32,928 nt of DNA, taken from NCBI GenBank assembly GCA_964444125.1, contig CAYUFB010000011.1, forward strand, positions 1-32,928. Reading direction: 5' to 3'. The notes beneath the pieces are model-generated. The model was not told the DNA's origin, made no database searches, and saw only the letters and a program-made list of their open reading frames with translations. This stretch comes from CAYUFB01 sp964444125 (GTDB lineage Bacteria; Patescibacteriota; Dojkabacteria; B142; JAFGMG01). Shown here one piece after another: positions 7,616 through 14,511 of the stretch. How positions within the stretch are numbered: the stretch's first letter is position 1; each line of letters starts with the position of its first letter. The position numbers and the translations under genes were made by a program.

Positions 7616-10600
7616 TTAAAGTGTATCTGCTGACCCCATATCATCTAGTTCGCCAGCTTCTTTAATCTCAAAATCTGTATTATCATTTTCTACTTCAGCC
7701 TCTTCTTGTTCTCCCATTAATTCATCTAAATCTGTTTCCACAGATTCTGTCTCATCTGCTAATTTGTCATCTGGTACCCCTTCTACCATTGCTGAAGTAT
7801 CGACTCCATCTTCCTCAGGTTCAATCATTTCAAGATTTAGACCAAGTGACCTAAACTCTGAAAGTAATACCTTGAATGCTTCTGGCACTGTTGGTGACTC
7901 GATTTGTTGTCCTTGGATAATCGCTTTGTAAGCTGCTGCACGTCCAACTACATCGTCAGATTTGATGGTTAGCATTTCGTGTAATACATTTGGTACGGCG
8001 TGTGCTTCAAGTGCCCATACTTCCATTTCTCCAAATCTCTGTCCTCCAAACTGTGCTTTTCCACCAAGTGGCTGCTGTGTAACCATAGTGTATGCTCCAG
8101 TTGATCTGGCATGAATCTTGTCTGAAGACAAGTGATTCAATTTGACAATATATCTAGGTCCGACTACAACTGGTGAGTGGAATTTCTCGCCTGTTCTTCC
8201 ATCATAAAGAGTAACTTTTGATGAAAATTCAATCTTTTTCTTTTTTAGATCCTCATCTAGCTGGTCAAGATCTAATTCTGCAAATGGAGGAACTATAACT
8301 TTTTTGTGTAGTTTACTTGCCTTAGAAGCAACTTCCATTTCTTTGATCTGTCCAATGTTCATTCTTTTTACAAACATAGGACTCAAGATAATATCAATTG
8401 GAGTTCCATCTTCTAGATAAGGCATATCTTCTACAGGCAATATCTTTGCAATTACACCTTTATCTCCATGAAGACCTGTAAGTTTATCTCCAATTTGTAA
8501 TTTGCTTGTCCTTGCTACCCAAACTTTCACTTGCTTTAAGACACCAGGATTTAACTTATCTCCTTTGTCTTTTTCTAATACCTGTACCCCAATTACGATA
8601 CCCTTGTCTCCATGAGGGACTCTCATTGAGTTATCCCTGACATCTCTTGCATATTCACCAAAAATTGCTCTAAGCAATTTTTCTTCTGCAGTAAGTTCGG
8701 TCTCTCCCTTTGGAGCAATAATTCCAACCAAGATATCCTGTGCATCTACACTTGCACCAACCCTGATAATTCCTTGATCATCTAAGTTGCGAAGTGCGTA
8801 ATCTCCAACGTTTGGAATATCTCTTGTTATCTGTTCATTGCCAAGCTTCGTCTCTCGGACATCTTGTATGTACTCTTTGATATGAATAGATGTGAAAACA
8901 TCTTCTTTGACCAATCTTTCTGAGATAACCATACCATCGTCATAGTTGAATCCTTCATAAGACATGAATGCTGCAAGGACGTTTCTTCCAAGTGCTAATT
9001 CTCCATTGTCCATAGAAGGCCCATCAACTAAAACATCTCCTTTTTTGAATTTTTCTCCTCTTTTGACCAAAACTTTTTGACTAAACGATGTATTTTGGTT
9101 GGTTCTAATAAATTTCTCAATTTCAAAAGTTTCAACATCTTTGGCACCATTGTATTTGATCATAAGCAATGACGAATCGCTATAAACAACTTCTCCATCT
9201 TCTTTTGCCAAAATCATTCTCCCTGAAGCATTTGCAATAATCTTTTCGAATCCAGTACCTACAATTGCGGCCTCTGGCTTGACCAATGGTACAGCTTGAC
9301 GTTGCATATTTGCAGCCATAAGTGTACGAGTTGGGTCATCATTAAATGAAAATGGAACAAGTGAGAAACCTACTCCTCCAATTTGACCTGGATTGATATC
9401 AATATATGTAATTTGACTTACTGGAACTCTCATATAAGTACCTGCATGTCTGACGAAAATTGTACTATTTAGAATATTTCTATCTGCATCTTTTTCTACC
9501 CTTGCAGGTGAAATATACTGTTCTAATTCGTCATCAGCATCAAGATAACTTACTTCTTTGCTTACATAAGGCTTGATGGGTACTTCTACTCCAGCTTTTA
9601 TCAATTTATCTACATCACCTTTGCCTAATTTGACACCTTCTTTGACAATTACCTTACCCTTGCTATCCATAACATCAGTTGATGTAATCCTATTTAATAG
9701 TAGTTTTTCATTGGATTTCTCTGCAAGCACTTTTGTATACACCTTGTAGTATGGAGCTTCCAAGAATCCATAATCGTTAATTCTTGCGTAAACCGACATA
9801 TGAGATACAACACCGATTGAAGGTCCTTCTGGGGTCGTAACCATACACAGCTTTGAATAGTGAGAACTATGAACGTCACGAACAGAGAATGTTGCTCTCT
9901 CTTTGGTAAGTCCACCTGGTCCTCCAGCCGTGATTCTTCTTTTTGTTTCCAATTCGGATAATACGTTTTCTTGATCCATATATCTAGATACTGCGCTAGA
10001 TCCAAAGAATTGATCGACTGCGGCAATTACTGGTCTTGTATTTACCAACACTGACGGAGTAACCAATTCATCTGCTCCATATGAGCTCATTCTATCTTTG
10101 ATGTTTTTCTCAACTCTTAATACCCCAATTCTCATTCTTTCCCCAATTAATTCTCCGACACCTCTAATTCTTCTATTAGCTAAATGATCCACATCATCTG
10201 GCTTCCAGGTACCATTATTAAGCTTAATAACCGCCTTGATCACTTCTACCAAATCTTCTTTTGTAAGTCCATAATTTTCAGGCTTAATTGGTAAATTGAT
10301 ACCAAGTTTCTTATTTAATTTGTATCTACCAATTCTGCCTAAATAAAATCTTCTTTTGTCGAAAAATATACTTTGTAGAAACTCTTGTGCACTTTCCAAA
10401 TTGATTGAATCTTCTGGTCTAAGTTTTCTATATATGTTTAACAGCGCTTCTTCAGTATTCCTTGTGGTATCTCTTTTGAGTGTGCTTTCTACATATTTGA
10501 TTTCGCCATTATCAACGTCTTTAAGTAATTTGTTGATTTCATCATCTGTTGAATATCCCAACGCTCGAAGCAATTCAGTCAATAATACTTTTGGTCTCTT

Positions 10601-11146
10601 ATCAAATAGCTTAACAGACATAACACCATGCTTATTGACCTCAAAGTCAAACCATCTTCCACGAAGTGGCATAAGTTTGACAGCATAAAGTGGCTTTGCT
10701 GCAGCTTTGCTTGATTTTGCTTCGGTAAATAGTACGCCTTCGGACCTGACAATCTGCATCACGACGACTCTTTCATTGCCATTGACAACGAATGTTCCTC
10801 TTTCACTCATCTGAGGGATATCGGCTACAAACAATCTCTGCTTTTTGATTTCTCCGGATTTCTTGTTCTTCAATCTCGCATTGATATATAGGGGTCTGTC
10901 ATACGAAAGTCCAAGCTTCTGTGCTTCAGAAAACTTGTATTTAACGTCACCCCATTCCATCTCTCCAAATTCTAACTCCCATGACTCTCCTGTATAGTCT
11001 GTAACAGGATTAATTTCATCAAATAACTCCTGGATTCCTTCCTGAGTAAACAACTCAAAGGATTTGATTTGAGCCTCGATTAGATCTACATCTAGAGAAT
11101 CCAGCTTTTCTTTGCTCAAATTAATTCTATCTATGTATTTTGCCAC
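7616..11146 (-). CDS. rpoB: DNA-directed RNA polymerase beta subunit
   Basis: The 1176-residue beta subunit includes the fork-loop/rifamycin region (FGSSAVSRYMDQENVLSELE, then RRITAGGPGG), the GGKAQFGGQRFGEMEVWALEA block and the ILPVEDMPYLEDGTPIDI block. It starts at GTG (11144-11146), because the first residues MAKYIDRINLS begin the conserved protein and no better start lies upstream. The C-terminal tail beyond the last conserved block (about 65 residues) is strongly acidic and probably disordered. In the rifamycin pocket, residues equal to E. coli Q513, H526 and S531 are R, T and T, so natural insensitivity to rifampicin is likely. The gene is first in the rpoB-rpoC-rpsL-rpsG operon and has a leader with a terminator-like hairpin. 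Confidence 0.97.
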   Translation of the reverse strand: MAKYIDRINLSKEKLDSLDVDLIEAQIKSFELFTQEGIQELFDEINPVTDYTGESWELEFGEMEWGDVKYKFSEAQKLGLSYDRPLYINARLKNKKSGEIKKQRLFVADIPQMSERGTFVVNGNERVVVMQIVRSEGVLFTEAKSSKAAAKPLYAVKLMPLRGRWFDFEVNKHGVMSVKLFDKRPKVLLTELLRALGYSTDDEINKLLKDVDNGEIKYVESTLKRDTTRNTEEALLNIYRKLRPEDSINLESAQEFLQSIFFDKRRFYLGRIGRYKLNKKLGINLPIKPENYGLTKEDLVEVIKAVIKLNNGTWKPDDVDHLANRRIRGVGELIGERMRIGVLRVEKNIKDRMSSYGADELVTPSVLVNTRPVIAAVDQFFGSSAVSRYMDQENVLSELETKRRITAGGPGGLTKERATFSVRDVHSSHYSKLCMVTTPEGPSIGVVSHMSVYARINDYGFLEAPYYKVYTKVLAEKSNEKLLLNRITSTDVMDSKGKVIVKEGVKLGKGDVDKLIKAGVEVPIKPYVSKEVSYLDADDELEQYISPARVEKDADRNILNSTIFVRHAGTYMRVPVSQITYIDINPGQIGGVGFSLVPFSFNDDPTRTLMAANMQRQAVPLVKPEAAIVGTGFEKIIANASGRMILAKEDGEVVYSDSSLLMIKYNGAKDVETFEIEKFIRTNQNTSFSQKVLVKRGEKFKKGDVLVDGPSMDNGELALGRNVLAAFMSYEGFNYDDGMVISERLVKEDVFTSIHIKEYIQDVRETKLGNEQITRDIPNVGDYALRNLDDQGIIRVGASVDAQDILVGIIAPKGETELTAEEKLLRAIFGEYARDVRDNSMRVPHGDKGIVIGVQVLEKDKGDKLNPGVLKQVKVWVARTSKLQIGDKLTGLHGDKGVIAKILPVEDMPYLEDGTPIDIILSPMFVKRMNIGQIKEMEVASKASKLHKKVIVPPFAELDLDQLDEDLKKKKIEFSSKVTLYDGRTGEKFHSPVVVGPRYIVKLNHLSSDKIHARSTGAYTMVTQQPLGGKAQFGGQRFGEMEVWALEAHAVPNVLHEMLTIKSDDVVGRAAAYKAIIQGQQIESPTVPEAFKVLLSEFRSLGLNLEMIEPEEDGVDTSAMVEGVPDDKLADETESVETDLDELMGEQEEAEVENDNTDFEIKEAGELDDMGSADTL

Positions 11147-11211
11147 TTTATTACAATAATATTTATTATATTATCAAAAAGAGTATAGAAAAAAGCTATT
11201 AATTAATACAT

Positions 11212-11243
11212 ACAAAAACACGCACTTTATAACCCAAGTGCGT
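11212..11243 (-). terminator. Terminator-like hairpin in the rpoB leader
   Basis: On the minus strand ACGCACTT and AAGTGCGT form a perfect 8 bp stem with an 8-nt loop (GGGTTATA), followed by GTTTTTGT. It lies 66 bp before the rpoB start. It may end the upstream pilus operon or attenuate transcripts that start at the promoter candidate at 11312-11339. The rest of the 11147-11377 gap is AT-rich and shows no gene. Confidence 0.6.
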
Positions 11244-11311
11244 TATTTCAGAATTTTTATTGTATTAAAGAATTATTGCGCAATTTACTATATCAGAGGT
11301 AGTAGGCTATC

Positions 11312-11339
11312 TTTATCATAAAAACAGGTGTAATGTCAA
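11312..11339 (-). promoter_or_regulatory. Candidate rpoB promoter upstream of the leader hairpin
   Basis: A perfect TTGACA (11339-11334) is 16 bp from GATAAA (11317-11312) on the minus strand. A transcript from here would have a leader of about 160 nt that includes the hairpin at 11212-11243. A second, weaker possibility is the perfect TATAAT at 11170-11165, which has a poor -35 box and would give a leader of about 12 nt. Confidence 0.45.
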
Positions 11340-11377
11340 GACATTTTCAACGTTTTTGTATGTTCCCGAAACGTTCT

Positions 11378-11584
11378 TTATATATCTTTTGTGTCCTTCC
11401 TAATCTCCTGTTTCTTCGTATCTAGGAAATCTAATACTTCTGTTCCTAAATCAGATTTTATCATATCTACAGAATAAGTTCTCGGTTTGTTTTGACCGGT
11501 TAATGATCTATAAAATTGATACCCCGTCATAACAACAAGACTGGTCAATAACAATGCAATTAACAACGTCCAAGTTTTTGACAT
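11378..11584 (-). CDS. Small membrane protein coupled to the pilO-like gene
   Basis: This 68-residue protein has a single membrane span near its N-terminus (about residues 5-26, WTLLIALLLTSLVVMTGYQF) and a charged tail rich in K, D and E. Its ATG overlaps the stop codon of the pilO-like gene by one base (TAATG), a sign of translational coupling and shared function. I do not recognise a family. Its position after pilN and pilO is where pilP sits in other genomes, but it is too short for PilP and has no lipobox, so it is better seen as a small accessory subunit of the pilus inner-membrane platform. Confidence 0.7.
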   Translation of the reverse strand: MSKTWTLLIALLLTSLVVMTGYQFYRSLTGQNKPRTYSVDMIKSDLGTEVLDFLDTKKQEIRKDTKDI

Positions 11585-12198
11585 TACTGCTGTATATAAT
11601 AATAAAATTCGAAATCAATCTGCGCTCTAATATCAGTACCACTTACGTCACCATCCTCCAGGTTTGGAACTACCGTGACTCTAGTTATATGAATAATTCT
11701 TGGGAAATCCTCCAAATCCTTCACCAATTGAACAATATTTGATCTTTGGCCAGTTACTGTAAGGTTGGTAGTAATACTTTTGTGTTTTGGATACTCAAGC
11801 CTAGTCTTAACTCCCGGCGTCTTATCAGATTCTGAGATAGATATTGACTGAAACCTAAGATTGTTTTCCTGCAGCATAAGCATAACATTTGCGACAACAA
11901 ACTCCTCCATCCTACCTAGAGGCATCGAAACGTCAAGCAAGCCAAGCGTGTCTGCTCTATCACTCTCCATCTTATTAAGACTCAAAAGCGATTCATACTT
12001 GGTATCAAGCTGAGTGATCACCCTTCTTTTTTCTTTATTCTCGCTCAGTCTATCAAATATAGACACCACAGCAGGTCTAATAGCGAAGAAGATCATAATT
12101 ATCACCACGGCCACTGTAGCTAACGCTACAGTGTAAGTCTTCCTTTCTGCCGTCTCAGTCAATGCTTCTAATTTTAGTGATTTATCAAAAATGCCCAT
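11584..12198 (-). CDS. pilO: PilO-like type IV pilus assembly protein
   Basis: This 204-residue protein has a short cytoplasmic start, one membrane span (about residues 24-45), a helical stretch predicted as coiled coil (about 50-80) and a C-terminal alpha/beta domain ending in a tyrosine-rich strand. The layout matches PilO/GspM: a bitopic protein that pairs with PilN to form the alignment ring linking the pilus motor to the envelope. Identity is by architecture and gene order, as the sequence is diverged. It starts one base after pilN ends and overlaps the following small gene by one base. Confidence 0.7.
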   Translation of the reverse strand: MGIFDKSLKLEALTETAERKTYTVALATVAVVIIMIFFAIRPAVVSIFDRLSENKEKRRVITQLDTKYESLLSLNKMESDRADTLGLLDVSMPLGRMEEFVVANVMLMLQENNLRFQSISISESDKTPGVKTRLEYPKHKSITTNLTVTGQRSNIVQLVKDLEDFPRIIHITRVTVVPNLEDGDVSGTDIRAQIDFEFYYYIQQ

Positions 12199-12199
12199 A

Positions 12200-12805
12200 T
12201 TAATTAATTGTATTATTATTTGTATTCGTAGGGGTCTGAAATACCTCCATCGATCTACCAGAAGGAGACTTGATCAAAGCCCTAAGCCCAAAATTCCCTA
12301 CACTCCCAGACGAGAGACCATCACCTGCCTGGATTTCAAAGGCTTCGACATTATAAAATGATGAAGATGCCTTGAGCTTTGTTTCCAAGTCCGAAATATT
12401 TTGGATATTTCCCTGTCCTCTCAATGTCACAATGTCTCCCTCAATACCAATTCGTAAATCTGCAAAATTGGAGAAAAGCAACGAATCAATCTCTTCAACA
12501 ACTGGATAATAATTTGAAGCATCCTTCCAGATTTCTGAAAAATGAGTAGTCCTGTCTTGAATAATCCTGTACCTCTTCTCACTTTCTTTGAACCCTGAAA
12601 TAATCATTTCTTTCCTTTCAATATCTTTTTCTAACCTCTTGGCCTGTGTATCAACAATAATTCTAGTAACAAAAGCCCCAATAACAACTATTTGTACAAC
12701 AATAATAACGGTTCTGGCAGTACCTAAAACCCAGGCATAAAATTTTTCCCAAACGGTTGGAGGAGTGGGCTGTGTTTTTAGTAGATTAAATCCTCGTAAC
12801 CCCAT
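12200..12805 (-). CDS. pilN: PilN-like type IV pilus assembly protein
   Basis: This 201-residue protein begins MGLRGFNLLK; the short cytoplasmic 'FNLLP'-like tail is what PilN uses to bind PilM. A single membrane span follows (about residues 33-52), then a coiled coil (VDTQAKRLEKDIERKE) and a small alpha/beta domain (VTLRGQGNIQNISDLETKL), as in PilN/GspL. The C-terminus is low-complexity, rich in N, T and S. It is the first gene of a three-gene pilus operon; pilM, normally just before pilN, is not in this window, because the upstream neighbour is the divergent tRNA-Ser gene. Confidence 0.7.
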   Translation of the reverse strand: MGLRGFNLLKTQPTPPTVWEKFYAWVLGTARTVIIVVQIVVIGAFVTRIIVDTQAKRLEKDIERKEMIISGFKESEKRYRIIQDRTTHFSEIWKDASNYYPVVEEIDSLLFSNFADLRIGIEGDIVTLRGQGNIQNISDLETKLKASSSFYNVEAFEIQAGDGLSSGSVGNFGLRALIKSPSGRSMEVFQTPTNTNNNTIN

Positions 12806-12829
12806 CGATAGCTAAAATAATTATACTTC

Positions 12830-12858
12830 AGTTTAGATATTCTTGAGCTAAGTGTCAA
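12830..12858 (-). promoter_or_regulatory. Candidate promoter of the pilus operon
   Basis: On the minus strand a perfect TTGACA (12858-12853) is 17 bp from TAAACT (12835-12830). Transcription would start near 12823, about 18 nt before the pilN ATG. It is back to back with the tRNA promoter. Confidence 0.5.
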
Positions 12859-12868
12859 TTGAAAAAAC

Positions 12869-12898
12869 TTGAGTAAAGCATAAATACTAGGTTATAAT
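12869..12898 (+). promoter_or_regulatory. Candidate tRNA-Ser promoter
   Basis: TTGAGT (12869-12874) is 18 bp from a perfect TATAAT (12893-12898). Transcription would start near 12905, giving a leader of about 70 nt that contains an imperfect hairpin before the mature tRNA. Confidence 0.55.
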
Positions 12899-12911
12899 CA
12901 CTTGTGTTTAA

Positions 12912-12954
12912 TCAATACATGTTTCAATGACCAGAGGGAATTGAAACTTATTGA
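12912..12954. repeat. Imperfect inverted repeat in the tRNA-Ser leader
   Basis: GTTTCAAT (12921-12928) pairs with ATTGAAAC (12940-12947), and TCAATA (12912-12917) with TATTGA (12949-12954), around an 11-nt loop. It lies between the tRNA promoter and the tRNA, and it overlaps the stop codon of the recombinase remnant (12948-12950). It may be a leader structure, a protein-binding dyad or part of the attachment region. Confidence 0.5.
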
Positions 12955-14237
12955 TACTTTATCGCTAATCTAAGGAAAGGTGGCTGAGTGGTCGAAAGCA
13001 CCTCACTGCTAACGAGGCATACCGCAAGGTATCCCGGGTTCGAATCCCGGCCTTTCCGCCAGTTGTTTGTTATTCGGACTCGATCAATTTCCATCAGCTT
13101 TTCAATCGCTGGTGTGTATTTCACTTTAATAACTTTTCCGTCATTTACAACAATTCTGTCAAAGAATATTTGTAAATACCTTCTTTTAGGGTCGTTTTCA
13201 GCGTTAATGTAAGACTCGTGAATGTTATCAGTAAAGGCTAAAAGCTCATCAAGTGTATGAATTGTTTGAGTGTGGTCTTTTGTGATTTTTGCAAGGTCGA
13301 TATTTGCTGTTTCGATTTCTTCTTTAAGCCTCGAATACACTCTTGAAAAATCTTCTCTTGTGATAATCCTGTCAAAACGGTCATCTTCTGCGTTTTTCAT
13401 TCTAAGTTGGATTTTAGCTATTCTCTGTTTGATAATCTTTTCTTCTTCTGTTTCAGTATCTCTTATATCAGCAATTATCTTTTTGGCTTCAATTAGAACT
13501 AATTTTTTAAATTCTTTTGAAAACTCAACTGTTTTGAACAATTCTTCAACTTGTATTTCAATTTTCCTCATTGCAACATATGTTCTTGAACAGGTTTTTG
13601 ACTTGCTTCTGTTTTTACATCCGTAATATCCAAACCTTTGCGATGTACCATTCTTGTAGTTCTTTGTTTTGATCTCTCCTGTAAGCATTGAGCCACATTT
13701 ACAGTAAATAAAGCCTCTAAGAAGGAAATTATGCTTTCTATCTCTTGTGCCTTTGACTCTTTTTACGTCTAAAATCGATTGTACGCTGTCAAAAAGCTCT
13801 TTTGTTATAATCGGGTCATGTTTACCTTTGAATAATTCTTCGTTCCAGTAAAAGCTTCCGTAATAAATAGGATTTCTTAACATTCTTGATATTGCTGTTC
13901 TTGAAATAGGATTTCCGTTATTTGAAGTCATCCCTCTTTTCCTCATAGCTTCAGTCAAACTTGTAATTGAATATGTTCCAGTTGAAAATAATTTGAAAGC
14001 GTGAATTATCTGTTCGGTTATTTCTTTTACAGGTCGGATTTTCCTGAAATGCTTTTCTCCATAGTTTTCATATCCAAGTGGTGCAGTTGTAGGCCACCAG
14101 CCGATATTGACTTTTTGTCTTTGCCCTTTTTTAACATTACTTGATAGATAATCGCAATAATATTGAGAAAATGAGGATGTTGTGGTCATTGAAATATTTG
14201 CTTCTCTGATGTAATCCTGTTTGTGTTGAGGAAAATT
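12948..14237 (-). pseudogene. Large serine recombinase remnant without its catalytic domain
   Basis: The frame encodes the DNA-binding parts of a large serine recombinase. There is the Recombinase domain with YCDYLSSNVKKG and PLGYENYGEKHFRKI, followed by SRTAISRMLRNPIYYGSFYW. A zinc ribbon follows (YCKCGSMLTGEI ... YYGCKN ... KTCSRTYV), then a long coiled coil. The N-terminal resolvase domain of about 140 residues, with the nucleophilic serine, is absent. Reading upstream of the ATG at 14189, the frame is open for only 16 codons to a TAA at 14238-14240, and these codons (DYIREANIS) still look like recombinase. The R-M promoter and HTH gene follow directly, so the 5' end was lost or replaced. 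At its 3' end the frame runs through the antisense of tRNA-Ser (residues WRKGRDSNPG onward), so the natural C-terminus lies near the tRNA edge. It cannot catalyse recombination alone. Confidence 0.85.
12974..13061 (+). tRNA. tRNA-Ser (anticodon GCU)
   Basis: The 88 bases fold as a class II tRNA: acceptor GGAAAGG/CCTTTCC with G discriminator and encoded CCA, D stem GCT/AGC, anticodon loop CTGCTAA (GCT at positions 34-36), variable arm ATACC-GCAA-GGTAT, and T arm CCGGG-TTCGAAT-CCCGG. The last pair of the anticodon stem is A31 opposite C39, a mismatch where most tRNAs pair. The tRNA 3' end borders a recombinase remnant and the R-M island, so it is the likely integration site. Confidence 0.95.
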
Positions 14238-14254
14238 TTAGAAAATGCTATATT
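14226..14254 (+). promoter_or_regulatory. Extended -10 promoter of the R-M operon
   Basis: TTGAGG (14226-14231) is 17 bp from TATATT (14249-14254), which is preceded by TGC, making an extended -10 (TGnTATATT). Transcription would begin near 14261, about 24 nt before the HTH gene. It sits exactly at the broken 5' end of the recombinase. Confidence 0.5.
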
Positions 14255-14284
14255 AAAGCCATAATATTATCCTGAATTCATAGA

Positions 14285-14506
14285 ATGGAACTTAAAGCTA
14301 AGCCAAAAGAATTGAATCTTGCAGAAAAGATCAAAAAATGGAGAAAGAAACAGGAGATTTCACAAGATCAACTGGCAAGGAAAGCTGATATGCCTTTAAC
14401 TACCCTTGCAAAGATTGAGGCTGGAATTATTAAGAAACCTTCAATACAATCTATGATAAAGATTGCTAATGCGTTTAATATTACTTTAGATGAATTAATC
14501 AAGTAA
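14285..14506 (+). CDS. XRE-family HTH regulator (R-M controller candidate)
   Basis: This 73-residue protein is almost entirely a Cro/C1-type helix-turn-helix: LAEKIKKWRKKQEISQDQLA, then TTLAKIEAGIIKKPSIQSMIKIANAF and TLDELIK. Such single-domain proteins bind operator dyads as dimers. It lies 5 bp before the methyltransferase gene and shares its transcript, the arrangement of a controller (C) protein that times methylase and nuclease expression. Controllers are well known for type II systems and less so for type III, so the role is an inference. It could also act on the lost integrative element. No clear C-box dyad is visible in the short upstream region. Confidence 0.85.
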   Translation: MELKAKPKELNLAEKIKKWRKKQEISQDQLARKADMPLTTLAKIEAGIIKKPSIQSMIKIANAFNITLDELIK

Positions 14507-14511
14507 AAATT

